A DNA stretch of 64,000 nt from Pseudomonas marginalis (lineage in GTDB: Bacteria > Pseudomonadota > Gammaproteobacteria > Pseudomonadales > Pseudomonadaceae): positions 1,550,001-1,614,000 of the forward strand of contig NZ_FNSU01000003.1 in assembly GCF_900105325.1 (NCBI RefSeq), in the 5' to 3' direction. Shown one piece after another: positions 27,754 through 36,869 of this stretch. Within the stretch, counting starts at the first letter, position 1; the number at the start of each line of letters is the position of its first letter. The translations under genes were made by a program, and so were the position numbers. Under the pieces are notes generated by a model. It was given only the letters and a program-made list of their open reading frames with translations. It ran no database searches and was not told the origin of the DNA.

Positions 27754-28617
27754 ATGTTCGATTGGCAGGACCTGTATTACTTCACGGTACTGGCACGTAG
27801 CCAGTCGTTGTCGGCGGCCGCCCGCGAGTTGCAGGTGGAGCACGCCACCGTCGGGCGCCGCGTCGATGCGCTGGAAAAAGCCCTCGGCGTCAAACTGGTG
27901 GACCGCCTGCCGCGCAGCCGCCCGCTGACCGCGCAAGGCCTGGCATTGGCGGAGTTGGCGGCGGGCATGGACGAAATGGCGACGCAGGTGATGCGCCTGT
28001 CGCGGGTCGCGTCGATCGAAATGGCCGGCACGGTGCGGGTCAGTTGCCCGCCGTCTATCGCCCACTATTGCATTGCGCCCCATATAGCGCGGCTGCGCGC
28101 CCACTACCCGCAGTTGAATCTGGTGCTGATGCCGTCGACCCAACTGGCCGCGCTGGACAAAGGTGAAGCGGATATTGCCCTGCGCACGGTGCGTCCCGAT
28201 GAGGAAGCCCTGGTACGCAGGAAAGTCGGCGTGGTGCGCTTCGGGCTGTATGGCCCGCCGACGTTCCAGCAATTGCCGGCTGCGCAGTGGACGTTCATCG
28301 CCTACGACAGCAGCCGCGATCACCTGCCCCAGCAAGCCTGGATGCACCAACTGCGCGGCGGCCGTGAGATCGCGTTTGCCGCAAGCGACCTGGCCACCCA
28401 GCAAATGGCGGCCAGGGCCCAGGTGGGCGCGGTGGTGTTGCCGACCCTGGTGGGCGATCACGACCCGCTGCTGGTCAGGCTGCCCACTGCGGTCGAAGGC
28501 CCTTTACGTGATATCTGGCTCACGGTGTACCCCGACATGCGCCGCTCGCCGTCAGTGAAGGTGGTCATGGAGTTTCTGGTGGCGTGTATCGAGGGTGAGG
28601 TGCAGTTGCGCCGTTGA
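27754..28617 (+). CDS. LysR-family regulator, divergent to the oxidoreductase
   Basis: A 287-residue LysR: MFDWQDLYYFTVLARSQSLS with SAAARELQVEHATVGRRVDA as the recognition helix region, then an effector domain (GTVRVSCPPSIAHYCIAPHI). The 'EHATVGRR' helix variant defines a subclass that commonly sits next to quinone oxidoreductases. The 101-base shared intergenic region with the oxidoreductase supports direct regulation. Confidence 0.87.
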   Translation: MFDWQDLYYFTVLARSQSLSAAARELQVEHATVGRRVDALEKALGVKLVDRLPRSRPLTAQGLALAELAAGMDEMATQVMRLSRVASIEMAGTVRVSCPPSIAHYCIAPHIARLRAHYPQLNLVLMPSTQLAALDKGEADIALRTVRPDEEALVRRKVGVVRFGLYGPPTFQQLPAAQWTFIAYDSSRDHLPQQAWMHQLRGGREIAFAASDLATQQMAARAQVGAVVLPTLVGDHDPLLVRLPTAVEGPLRDIWLTVYPDMRRSPSVKVVMEFLVACIEGEVQLRR

Positions 28618-28937
28618 GCCCATCCGAGGGGCCGGCCGCCAACCTTCGGGGCGCTCTGCAGGCGTTTTTCCGGTCTGAGAAGGTCAACGCTTAAACCTGC
28701 ACCCGTCAAAAAAATCGTTGGAACTAAAATACTTATCGAGCATTAAGAGTTTGCACTAGGATATGTGTAAGTCGGTACAACCTCCCATGAAATATCCCCC
28801 TATTACCCCCTGCGCTCGTAAAAACCAAGTGGTGAATGTTAAAATTTGTCACGTTTTAGCGGAATCAATTCGATTAGTATCTAAACGCTAGCAGCGATTG
28901 AACTGACGGCCTTGCATGCCGGAAAAGGGAGTAGGTG
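28618..28937. promoter_or_regulatory. AT-rich upstream region of the regulator trio
   Basis: 320 bases with a sharp fall in GC from about 28700. No gene, REP or clear hairpin terminator is visible. TTTGCACTAGGATATG near 28752 and TTAAAATTTGTCACGTTTTA near 28839 are possible promoter material for the gene at 28938. Confidence 0.4.
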
Positions 28938-29666
28938 ATGCATTTTTCCAACGTCCTCGCTATTGCACGGACTCAATCGAAATCAGAGGACTTTCGGGCG
29001 CTTTTAGTTCGCACTGTAGCGAATAATTTAAAAGTCGATACACGTTGCTACGGTCAACTAATTGACACCCAGGAAAGCCACGTACATTACCGTGCCATCA
29101 TTATAGAAATTGATACACCCTCCGCCAGCAATCTGAGCCTGGACATAATAAAAAAAGCGCGAACTGAAAACCCCGACTGCACGATATTCGTCGTGATCAC
29201 CTTTGCGTCGACCCTGAGCAAAACAAAATACTACCTGGCTGGCGCCGATTACTGCATCAAGGCGATCGAAACTTCACCCGAAAAAAAGTTGAATCTGTTT
29301 GATGCCTTTCTCAGTGAAAGCGCTCGACTCAATCAGTGCGACCTGATTCTCGACCAAGACCGCATGTGCCTGTATGGCGACGGGAAAAAGTTGGAAATAT
29401 CCTTCGTCGAAATGAAAGTATTGGAAGCGCTTATTCAGAACCGACTGCTCAGTCATAATGAGATCGCCCGTGTCATGGGACTTAATACCAAGTACTACGA
29501 CTCCCGTGCACTGGAAAAATCCATCAGCCGTTTGCGCAGTAAAATCAAGGCGCACTACGGTGAAAACATCATCCAAAATATTCGCGGTTATGGTTATAAA
29601 CTCAGCCGGGGTCTTATTTGCGCCAGCCATTTCCAACCCACTAAGGAGGGGCCGAGCCGTGAATAG
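28938..29666 (+). CDS. REC-like / winged-helix transcriptional regulator of the EPS locus
   Basis: A 242-residue protein. The N-terminal 125 residues resemble a receiver fold: AIIIEIDTPSASNLSLDIIK carries a candidate acceptor aspartate, FVVITFAS a switch threonine position, and GADYCIKA the C-terminal lysine; the acidic pair of true receivers at the first strand is missing, so phosphorylation is doubtful. The C-terminal part is an OmpR/PhoB winged helix (ISFVEMKVLEALIQN, RALEKSISRLRSKIK, IIQNIRGYGYKLSR). GGGAG lies 6 bases before the ATG; an in-frame GTG is just upstream. First of three overlapping or adjacent regulator genes, with lower GC than its neighbours. Confidence 0.78.
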   Translation: MHFSNVLAIARTQSKSEDFRALLVRTVANNLKVDTRCYGQLIDTQESHVHYRAIIIEIDTPSASNLSLDIIKKARTENPDCTIFVVITFASTLSKTKYYLAGADYCIKAIETSPEKKLNLFDAFLSESARLNQCDLILDQDRMCLYGDGKKLEISFVEMKVLEALIQNRLLSHNEIARVMGLNTKYYDSRALEKSISRLRSKIKAHYGENIIQNIRGYGYKLSRGLICASHFQPTKEGPSRE

Positions 29667-30363
29667 TGAAAAAACGCCCCCTGTACATACCCCGCACTTC
29701 AAGATCATCAGGCAAGCCATCGTTGATCGCGGTCATGCCTGGTGGGGCAGCGAAATCAGCGTAGCGGATGGCGTTGATCTCGAACAACTTGAAAGTGCCT
29801 GCACTGAGGCCTTGCGCCATATCCACCCACCGCGCAAAACGCCTAAGGCGGTCAGCCCGGCGACGAGTCATACGCTTCTGCGCATGGGTCAATCGGCCCT
29901 GATGAACGAGGACATCCTCAAGGCGATCATTCAGGCCGCGCAGGCATTGGAATACCACAAACACCCCTTCACCCTCAGTCTCGACAACCCACTGGACGCC
30001 CTGCCCGGTCCGGTAGAACGCCGGGCGATGGTGCGTCAGTTGTATAAGTTGAAAGACCATAGCGGTATCACGTTGGCCTACAACAACTACAGACTCGATA
30101 CAAAGCCGGCAGACCTGCTGGTCGACCTCGAGCTCTACGACTATATAAAAATGCCCTTTCCGGATTCTGCCCTCAGGCTCAGCCTCAACACGCGTTCGGA
30201 CCTGTTCGACCGGCTTTACGATCACATGCTGGAACTGATCAGTGCCTGCAGGGTCTGCTTCATCGCCGATCAGGTCGAGTTTGCCGACAGCGCCATGCTG
30301 GCTAAAAACTTGCCGTTCGAATACTTTCAGGGCGGCTATTACTCCCCCGCTGACTGCCTTTAA
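29659..30363 (+). CDS. degenerate EAL-domain protein
   Basis: A 234-residue protein starting at a GTG with AAGGAGG 8 bases upstream; the start overlaps the previous stop by 8 bases. The body follows an EAL domain: IIRQAIVDRGHAWWGSEISV (here SEIS at 31-34 replaces the catalytic E-A-L), LTLAYNNY-like segment 'GITLAYNNYRLD' for FDDFG, 'YIKMP' for LKID, 'IADQVEFAD' for EGVE, and 'FEYFQGGYYSPADCL' for QGYYFSKP. Catalytic metal ligands are lost, so it probably binds c-di-GMP or a partner protein rather than hydrolysing the nucleotide. Inferred from motif order, not from a search. Confidence 0.6.
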   Translation: MNSEKTPPVHTPHFKIIRQAIVDRGHAWWGSEISVADGVDLEQLESACTEALRHIHPPRKTPKAVSPATSHTLLRMGQSALMNEDILKAIIQAAQALEYHKHPFTLSLDNPLDALPGPVERRAMVRQLYKLKDHSGITLAYNNYRLDTKPADLLVDLELYDYIKMPFPDSALRLSLNTRSDLFDRLYDHMLELISACRVCFIADQVEFADSAMLAKNLPFEYFQGGYYSPADCL

Positions 30364-30394
30364 CAACTGCATCTTCCTGATATGGGTGGACCCT

Positions 30395-31042
30395 ATGAGT
30401 TCTTTCAAGAAACACGCCTTCGCTCCAACACTTGCGTCTATCGCACTGCAGGACTTCACGCCCAACGCAGAGTTCTTCTATTACGATGTAAACGCCCCGG
30501 CGACCACGGACCCCGCCGATACAAATCCGGCGTTTTCCCAACCACAGATCACCCCGCATTTTAATACCTACATTATTACCCACACCCTCAACTTGCCCTC
30601 ACAATCGTTTAACCCCAAGCGGCAAGAATCCAGAATGCCAACCGCCAAGGCCCCTGACAGCGCACCGAATAACCATACGCGTACTCAAGAGATCAGCGCC
30701 GAACGAACGCCACTGTATCCACAGGATTTCTGGCTGCTCACCCAACATGATCGAGCACTGGTCAAGGGCGGCCTGCGCATTTCATTGACCACTATTGAAT
30801 CGGCGCTGATTAAAAAGATGCTGCACCATGAAGAACGCGTGGTCAGCAAAGAAGAGTTGATCCGTAATATAGGTCGTGAACCCGATTTATACCGCGGATT
30901 GGAAATGTGCCTGAGTCGTTTGCAGGAAAAGTTCAAGCGGGTCAACGACGGTGAACGCCTGTTTCGTGCGGTAAGAAACCGTGGTTATTGCCTGACGCAA
31001 AAAATCAAAAAGCCGCTCGAGCTTAGTCAGCCACGCCGTTAA
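30395..31042 (+). CDS. winged-helix regulator with disordered N-terminus
   Basis: A 215-residue protein. Residues 1-110 are low in structure (Asn/Pro/Thr rich); the C-terminal 95 residues form an OmpR/PhoB-like winged helix (GGLRISLTTIESALIKKML, VVSKEELIRNIGREP, LEMCLSRLQEKFKRV, RAVRNRGYCLTQ). No receiver is present. Start ATG at 30395 with GGTGGA upstream. It is 31 bases after the EAL-like gene and about 240 bases before the initiating glycosyltransferase, so the trio may control the EPS locus. Transcription from upstream could also run into 31285. Confidence 0.72.
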   Translation: MSSFKKHAFAPTLASIALQDFTPNAEFFYYDVNAPATTDPADTNPAFSQPQITPHFNTYIITHTLNLPSQSFNPKRQESRMPTAKAPDSAPNNHTRTQEISAERTPLYPQDFWLLTQHDRALVKGGLRISLTTIESALIKKMLHHEERVVSKEELIRNIGREPDLYRGLEMCLSRLQEKFKRVNDGERLFRAVRNRGYCLTQKIKKPLELSQPRR

Positions 31043-31284
31043 CAAAAATAAAAACAACCCAGGCCTTTTAATTCACCCTGCCTATTAAAAACTCTTCTAC
31101 CTGCCCTTTTATAACATCCACTTCGCCAGACCCTCCTGACCTTGTTATAAGTCGTCAGCCACTGCCCCCTGCCGTTCATTACTATCAATGGGCACACGCC
31201 TGCGCGTGCCTGTCGTTTATAAAAGTTAACCGTTAACCCTTAACGCCTGCCACCACGTGCGCGGTCATCACCGGGAGCAGAACT

Positions 31285-32676
31285 ATGCTTAATAACACTA
31301 GAATGCATCGCAACCTGACCCCCAGGGGTTTGACGTTCTGGGGACAATGGACACTCGCATCGAGCTTAGTTGTTGCACTGTTATTTACGCTGGTTATCTT
31401 GAAGACTGGCCAACTGGAGTATTACTACCGCGTCCTGGCCGCCTTTACGATATTGGCCTCTCTCCCGGCGTATACCTTGTGCGATGTCTACAGCAAGAAA
31501 GATGATTATGCCGTGGGCCTTGGACGCTTGTTCATGGGCTGGCTGTTAACCATGGGTATATTGTTTGCCGTGGGCGTAGCCTGTCATGCCAGCGCACTGT
31601 TCCCTGTGGAAACCTTATTACTCTGGGCGGCGGTCAGTTACCCGTTATTGGCACTGTGTTACATACCGCTGCACAGCCTGTCCCGGTATTACCACCGCCA
31701 ACTTCACGAACGCCAAAAATCATTGATCGTGGGCACTGGCAAGCTTGCGGTGGACCTGGCCAGGACCCTCTCACGGCAAAAACGCTCGCCCCTGGTGGGT
31801 CTGGTCGGCAGCCGTGCCGAGGCGACCGAGGATGCGCAAGCGCAGATCCTCGGCGAGCTGCCGCAACTGCCCCAATTGATCCGGCAACACGGCATCCGCC
31901 GGCTCTACATCACCCATTCATTGCAGGACGCCACCCACATTGAGGCGTTGTACCTCAACCTGCTGGAGATCAGCGTGGATGTGATCTGGGTGCCCGACCT
32001 CAATAACATGCTGCTGCTCAACCATTGCGTGGCCGAAGTGGATGGGCTGCCGGCGATCTACCTCAACGAAAGCCCGCTGACCAGCCGCCCCACCGCTGCA
32101 CTGAGCAAGTCGCTGCTGGACAAGAGCCTGGCTGCTCTGGCGATCATCGTGCTGAGCCCGCTGCTGTTGCTGGTCGCCCTGCTGATCAAGCTCACCTCCC
32201 CCGGCCCGGTGATCTTCAAGCAGGACCGCCACGGCTGGAATGGCGAGGTGATCAAGGTGTGGAAATTCCGCTCCATGCGTGTGCATGACGACCATGAGGT
32301 ACGCCAGGCCAGTCGCAACGATTCACGCATTACGCCGGTGGGCCGGTTTATCCGGCGTACCTCCATCGATGAATTGCCGCAGCTGTTCAACGTGCTGCAA
32401 GGGCACATGGCCCTGGTCGGCCCACGCCCCCATGCGATTGCACACAACGACTACTACTCGGGGAAAATCCGCGCCTACATGGCCCGCCATCGGATCAAAC
32501 CCGGCATCACCGGCCTGGCGCAGGTCAATGGCTGCCGGGGCGAGACCGAGACCCTGGAGAAGATGCAACAGCGCGTCGATATCGACCTGCGCTACATCAA
32601 TACCTGGTCGCTGTGGCTGGACATCAAGATCCTGTTGAAGACGCCGTTTACGCTGCTGTCCAAGGACATCTACTGA
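31285..32676 (+). CDS. undecaprenyl-phosphate sugar phosphotransferase (WcaJ/PslA type)
   Basis: A 463-residue polyprenyl glycosylphosphotransferase that starts repeat-unit assembly by moving a hexose-1-phosphate onto undecaprenyl phosphate in the inner membrane. Four N-terminal membrane segments (about 18-125) precede a CoA-binding-like middle domain, then a fifth hydrophobic helix (SLAALAIIVLSPLLLLVALL) and the catalytic sugar transferase domain: PVIFKQDRHG, KVWKFRSMR, TSIDELPQLFNVLQGHMALVGPRP in two parts, GITGLAQVNG. The ATG has GGGAG 8 bases before it. It points toward, and is convergent with, the rest of the EPS genes. Confidence 0.92.
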   Translation: MLNNTRMHRNLTPRGLTFWGQWTLASSLVVALLFTLVILKTGQLEYYYRVLAAFTILASLPAYTLCDVYSKKDDYAVGLGRLFMGWLLTMGILFAVGVACHASALFPVETLLLWAAVSYPLLALCYIPLHSLSRYYHRQLHERQKSLIVGTGKLAVDLARTLSRQKRSPLVGLVGSRAEATEDAQAQILGELPQLPQLIRQHGIRRLYITHSLQDATHIEALYLNLLEISVDVIWVPDLNNMLLLNHCVAEVDGLPAIYLNESPLTSRPTAALSKSLLDKSLAALAIIVLSPLLLLVALLIKLTSPGPVIFKQDRHGWNGEVIKVWKFRSMRVHDDHEVRQASRNDSRITPVGRFIRRTSIDELPQLFNVLQGHMALVGPRPHAIAHNDYYSGKIRAYMARHRIKPGITGLAQVNGCRGETETLEKMQQRVDIDLRYINTWSLWLDIKILLKTPFTLLSKDIY

Positions 32677-32688
32677 CCCCCTGCGTAG

Positions 32689-33330
32689 CAAGGCTGCGTC
32701 AGCGGTGTGCCTGGCAGACCGTAAACGCAGCCTCGCCGGGGCTCGACAGCTGCTACGAGTGCCAATCCCCATCACCACCTCACCCCCGTAGCGCAAGCAA
32801 GGCTGCGTCAGCGGTGTGCCTGGCAGGCCGTAAACGCAGCCTCGCCGGGGCTCGGCAGCTGCTACGAGTGCCAATCCCCATCACCACCTCACCCACGTAG
32901 CGCAACCGAGGCTGCGTCAGCGGTGTGCCTGGCAGGCCGTAAACGCAGCCTCGCCGCGGCTCGACAGCTGCTACGAGTGCCAATCCCCATCACCACCTCA
33001 CCCCCGTAGCAGCTGCCGAGCGCAAGCGAGGCTGCGTCAGCGGTGTGCCTGGCAGGCCATAAACGCAGCCTCGCCGGGGCTCGACAGCTGCTACGAGTGC
33101 CAATCCCCATCATCACCTCACCTGCGTAGCAGCTGCCGAGCGCAAGCGAGGCTGCGTCAGCGGTGTGCCTGGCAGGCCGTAAACGCAGCCTCGCCGCGGC
33201 TCGGCAGCTGCTACGAATGCCAATCCCCATCACCACCTCACCCCCGTAGCGCAAGCAAGGCTGCGTCAGCGGTGTGCCTGGCAGGCCGTAAACGCAGCCT
33301 CGCCGCGGCTCGGCAGCTGCTACGGATTTG
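32689..33330. repeat. six-copy palindromic tandem array
   Basis: Six units share GGCTGCGTCAGCGGTGTGCC at 32692, 32801, 32910, 33030, 33150 and 33259, so periods are 109, 109, 120, 120 and 109. Each unit is an imperfect palindrome (GCTGCGTC... CGCAGCCTCGCC... GCAGCTGCTAC) followed by a fixed spacer (GAGTGCCAATCCCCATCACC and so on). The 120-base form has an extra AGCTGCCGAGC that completes the left arm. A single diverged copy is at 55477-55565. It fills the 691-base gap between the two convergent EPS arms; short reading frames in it are artefacts. Confidence 0.9.
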
Positions 33331-33367
33331 AGCGGTGTTGGATGAGACAGTATCTGTGTGGGTGCAT

Positions 33368-35443
33368 TTATTCGGTGATCTTGTCGATGTTCTTGTAGAA
33401 CAGCTCACTGTCGCGCCCATCGGTCATCGAATGCAGTGAGTAGGCGCGGTTCAAGCGTGCGCCGCCATCGCGGGTCAGTGGCGCCCATACCAGGTTGGCG
33501 CGCCGCATCGTCGACAGGCTCATCAACTCATCGAACGGAATGGACAGGTACAGGCCTTTGTCGAAGCTGCCTTCGCCGTACTCTGCGCTGGATGCAGTGG
33601 TGCGGGTGATCCACGCGCCAATCCGCACGCCATTGTTGAATTCCCGCGACAGGTCCAGGGTCGCGCCCCAGTCCCTGGCCAGGTAGCGGCCGACACTCAA
33701 GGCGCCCTGAATGTTGAACGGCAGATCGGTGTAGCCGGTGATATGTCCGGTGAGGGTGCGGTAATCGCGCAAGCTGAAATCCTGCTCGAAACCACGCTGA
33801 CGCACGTAGTTCAGGTCGGCCCCCAATGCCCAGCGTTGGCCCATCGGGCGGTACAGCACTTCACTGCCGACACCGGCGTACATCGACTCCAGCAAACCAC
33901 CGTAGACCATACCGTAGAGGTCCTGGTCCAACTGCTGCGCATGGTTGAGCTGGAAGGTCGGCAGGGTCACATCGGAGGTGGTCATGTACCGGCGCAGGTC
34001 GGTCCGCACCCGGGGCAAGCCACTGGGCGCATCGTAGGTAAACCCGTCGTAGTTGTTCAGCAGGTTGACGCTGAGCAGGCCGCTCCACCAGGTATTGCGG
34101 GTGAAACGATACTCGCCGTCGAGGTCGGCGGACACCTGGTAGAGCAAGCCATCCGGCCCGCCGACGTTCTGCTTGTAGCCCAGCCCCACCCCATAGGTGA
34201 AGGGTTTGGGCGGCTGGGTGTACAGCACTGCCTGGCTGCGGTTGCTGGCACGATTGACCTCGATCTGGCGATGCAGGTTCTGCAGGTCCTCGCGGTGGTT
34301 GACCACCTCGCGAAAGGTCTCGCGCGGCACGCTGGTTTCTTCGATCGGCAGCGCATAACGCTCGCTCACCAGGGTGAACCAATCGATCTGGTCATTCACG
34401 CTGCCATCCAGAATCCGACTGGCGCGGCCCACCGCCTTGGCGCTGTAGAAATAGCGCTGCTGTTCGCCGTACACCAACAACTCCGGCCCGCGCTGGGTAA
34501 TGCGCTGCACGTTGTAGCCGGCATTATCGTGCAGGCGCCGGGAGACGGCGGCCCAATCCACCTGGTCCATCGGCGTGGTCGGGGCCTTGGCAGGCAACTT
34601 GGGGGCCGGCGGGTCGTAGGTTTTTACCGGGGCCTTGCGGCTGACGAAATTGGTGTGCAGGGTGATGCCGAACATGGCGGTGTTGCCACGTTCCCAGGCG
34701 GCACTCACATCGATGGAGTCGGCCAGCTTGTAGACCAGGCCCAGGTTGATGGGCGAGTCCTGGCGCTGGTTGTTGTCGCGGGGTTCGTTCTGATAGTCGT
34801 TGCCCTCGTATTCCAGCTTGAGGCTCAGCGGTGCCCAGGGTGTCTGATAGGCAATCCCGCCGAACAACGCGGGCCGGCCGCGAAAGTAGCCGTTGGAAAA
34901 ACTGCCGGAGCCTTCGGCGGTGGGCCGCTGGTTGAAACGATCATCCAAGGCGCCCAACGGGTTGCCGAAATCACCGCGACTGCCCAGGTACCCCCAGGCG
35001 ATGCCGGCACTGAAATCCACATCACCGTAGCGCTTGTTGGCCACCAGGTACTCGCTGGAAAACAACCCGGTGCCACCCAGGTCCATGAACCCCAGCGCCA
35101 CCTCGGGCAGCCAGTGGCTTTCCTGATACAGGCGCACTTTGGCGTCGACGGCCTTGTCCTTATAGCTCTGGCCGCCGCTGAAGGACTCGGCGCCATAGGG
35201 GCGGTTGGTGATCGCGGTGTAGCGAAAGGTGCCCTCCAGCCAGTCCAGGGGTTGCGCCGAAAAACTGTAGCGGCTGTAGGGTTCGGTGCGGTTGGCATTC
35301 ACGCTGAGTTCGCCGGCGGGCGCCATGCGGGCGGTGGGGGTTTGCAGCAGCCCGACGCCACCGAAATCGCTTTGGGTGTAACGGGGATCGCCATGGGCGA
35401 CGCCACAGGGCACCAGCAGCACGGCTGCAATACATAATTTCAA
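33368..35443 (-). CDS. yjbH: YjbH/GfcD-family outer-membrane EPS protein
   Basis: A 691-residue protein with a signal peptide (LKLCIAAVLLVPCGVAHG) and the YjbH opening SDFGGVGLLQTPTARMAPAG. The rest is rich in alternating strand segments ending WAPLTRD..., as in YjbH/GfcD, predicted outer-membrane barrels for capsule or EPS secretion. The start is taken as TTG at 35443: GAGG is 8 bases upstream, the signal peptide follows at once, and the TTG overlaps the yjbG stop (TTGA). Reading frames that start further upstream lie inside yjbG. Last gene of the EPS set. Confidence 0.83.
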   Translation of the reverse strand: MKLCIAAVLLVPCGVAHGDPRYTQSDFGGVGLLQTPTARMAPAGELSVNANRTEPYSRYSFSAQPLDWLEGTFRYTAITNRPYGAESFSGGQSYKDKAVDAKVRLYQESHWLPEVALGFMDLGGTGLFSSEYLVANKRYGDVDFSAGIAWGYLGSRGDFGNPLGALDDRFNQRPTAEGSGSFSNGYFRGRPALFGGIAYQTPWAPLSLKLEYEGNDYQNEPRDNNQRQDSPINLGLVYKLADSIDVSAAWERGNTAMFGITLHTNFVSRKAPVKTYDPPAPKLPAKAPTTPMDQVDWAAVSRRLHDNAGYNVQRITQRGPELLVYGEQQRYFYSAKAVGRASRILDGSVNDQIDWFTLVSERYALPIEETSVPRETFREVVNHREDLQNLHRQIEVNRASNRSQAVLYTQPPKPFTYGVGLGYKQNVGGPDGLLYQVSADLDGEYRFTRNTWWSGLLSVNLLNNYDGFTYDAPSGLPRVRTDLRRYMTTSDVTLPTFQLNHAQQLDQDLYGMVYGGLLESMYAGVGSEVLYRPMGQRWALGADLNYVRQRGFEQDFSLRDYRTLTGHITGYTDLPFNIQGALSVGRYLARDWGATLDLSREFNNGVRIGAWITRTTASSAEYGEGSFDKGLYLSIPFDELMSLSTMRRANLVWAPLTRDGGARLNRAYSLHSMTDGRDSELFYKNIDKITE

Positions 35444-36207
35444 GGCGTGACCTCGGCCAGGGGTTGGGTGGCAAGAAACTCGGCCAGTTGCTGATTGAGT
35501 TCGGGGGTGAGCGGGTCCAGGTCGTCGCTGCGGATCGGCACCAGCAACGTGCTGCCCGGCGCGGGAGGCGTGCCCTCCTCGCGATTCCATGCCGCGATAC
35601 CCAGGCGGGTGACATGGCCGTCGGGCTGGATCAGCCACAGGTAATCGCGGTCCGCTTCCGCCAGGGCCGGACAGGCGTGGAGGTAATCGAGGGGCCGCTG
35701 CATCGGCTGGAATGCCAACGTGCAGGCCACGGCGACGGCACCCACGACACGCACGCTGTCCGGCCTCGGCGGATAAACCAGGCTGTCGCCCTCACTGACC
35801 AGCGGGTTCGGCGCAAAGCCGACTTCCACCGCCACCGGATCCAGCATCGCCTGTTGGCGGCCGGTCACCGGCAAGGCCTGCACCTGTTGATAGAGCCGAG
35901 CCGCCGCATGCGCGCGACCTTCGCGACCGGCCGCCAACGCCGCACGCTGCAGGGTTTGCAGGTCAAACAGCACACCGGCCTTGAGCCGTGCCTGCTGTGC
36001 CAGCAAGGGTTGGCGCAGCCAGGCCGCACCGAGCCAATAGCCCTGGGCATCCGGTTGCGACGCCGTGATCACATCCAGCAAGCGCGCCTCGGGCGCCAAG
36101 GGGATCGGCCCCGGATTGCGCACCTCGCCGCTGACGGTCATCGCCGCCTGGGACACACTGGCGCCACTGCACAACAGCACCAGCGCGGCCAATTTTCGCA
36201 GCATCAT
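35440..36207 (-). CDS. yjbG: YjbG/GfcC-family capsule biosynthesis protein
   Basis: A 255-residue periplasmic protein with a signal peptide (MMLRKLAALVLLCSGASVSQA). The mature part starts with an SLBB-like strand MTVSGEVRNPGPIPLAPEAR, and has the GfcC arrangement of two ubiquitin-like beta-grasp domains with an amphipathic C-terminal helix (LNQQLAEFLATQP). GfcC proteins act with Wza in polysaccharide export. The ATG overlaps the yjbF stop (ATGATG). Its own stop overlaps the yjbH TTG. Confidence 0.82.
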   Translation of the reverse strand: MMLRKLAALVLLCSGASVSQAAMTVSGEVRNPGPIPLAPEARLLDVITASQPDAQGYWLGAAWLRQPLLAQQARLKAGVLFDLQTLQRAALAAGREGRAHAAARLYQQVQALPVTGRQQAMLDPVAVEVGFAPNPLVSEGDSLVYPPRPDSVRVVGAVAVACTLAFQPMQRPLDYLHACPALAEADRDYLWLIQPDGHVTRLGIAAWNREEGTPPAPGSTLLVPIRSDDLDPLTPELNQQLAEFLATQPLAEVTP

Positions 36208-36857
36208 GGGGCATCCTTGCGAGTCGGTTGCAGTTGGGTAATGGTGAGCGTCAGGTCGGGCGTCAGGTGCTGCTCGCTCTGCACGATAAAACCGTCGCCG
36301 GGGTCGACCCAGTAACGGTTACGCGCGTGAAAGCCGGCGGCCTCGATGTCTTCATCCACCCGCAGCAAGGCATAGGATTTGTCGAGAATCTCGACGCTCT
36401 CCAGTCCCTGGCGCGTCATGTGGCTGTTGACCGTAATGCCCAGGCGATAGCCGTCCACCACGTCGATCTGGCGCGTGCTGCGATAGCCGTCCGGGACACG
36501 ATGCAACCCTTGCTGGAACGGTGACCGGCCCTGCCAGCGCGTGCCATCCAGGTCAGTGCCCAGGCCCACCGTGCGCACCACCAGACCATCGCGCAGCAGC
36601 AGCACCTGTTTGCCGGACGCCACCCAGAACTGCAGGTCGTCACGCTGGCGAATCAACGCCATCACCCCAGCGCCGGACACCGTGGTGACCTTGATCTGGG
36701 GGAACGGCACCGCATCCACCTGGGCCTGGCTCAACACCAACGGCGGCGGGCCGCCGACGGCAGCCTTGAAGGTATCCAGCGAGGCCTGCATCAGCGGATT
36801 GCAGCCAGCCAACAGCCACGCCAACCCTGCGTACGTACCGATTTTCAGACTGTTCAC
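36204..36857 (-). CDS. yjbF: YjbF/GfcB-family lipoprotein
   Basis: A 217-residue lipoprotein with lipobox LLAGC (cysteine 19). The body contains FPQIKVTTVSGAGVMALIRQ and a YRSTRQIDVVDGYR region, matching the GfcB/YjbF outer-membrane lipoprotein family of group 4 capsule and yjb operons. Its exact role is unknown. Twelve bases separate it from wza upstream, and its stop overlaps the yjbG start. Confidence 0.83.
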   Translation of the reverse strand: MNSLKIGTYAGLAWLLAGCNPLMQASLDTFKAAVGGPPPLVLSQAQVDAVPFPQIKVTTVSGAGVMALIRQRDDLQFWVASGKQVLLLRDGLVVRTVGLGTDLDGTRWQGRSPFQQGLHRVPDGYRSTRQIDVVDGYRLGITVNSHMTRQGLESVEILDKSYALLRVDEDIEAAGFHARNRYWVDPGDGFIVQSEQHLTPDLTLTITQLQPTRKDAP

Positions 36858-36869
36858 GCAGGTACCACC

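Noticed and set aside
32889..33254. 121-codon minus-strand frame in the tandem array
   Set aside because: It is the palindrome unit read in frame by chance; unit lengths change between 109 and 120.
32689..33330. Regular direct repeats like a CRISPR array
   Set aside because: Repeat plus spacer are the same in every unit; spacers are not unique, the units are long palindromes, and no cas gene is near.
33743..35437. 564-codon frame antisense to yjbH
   Set aside because: The minus-strand protein has a signal peptide and YjbH motifs; the antisense frame has none.
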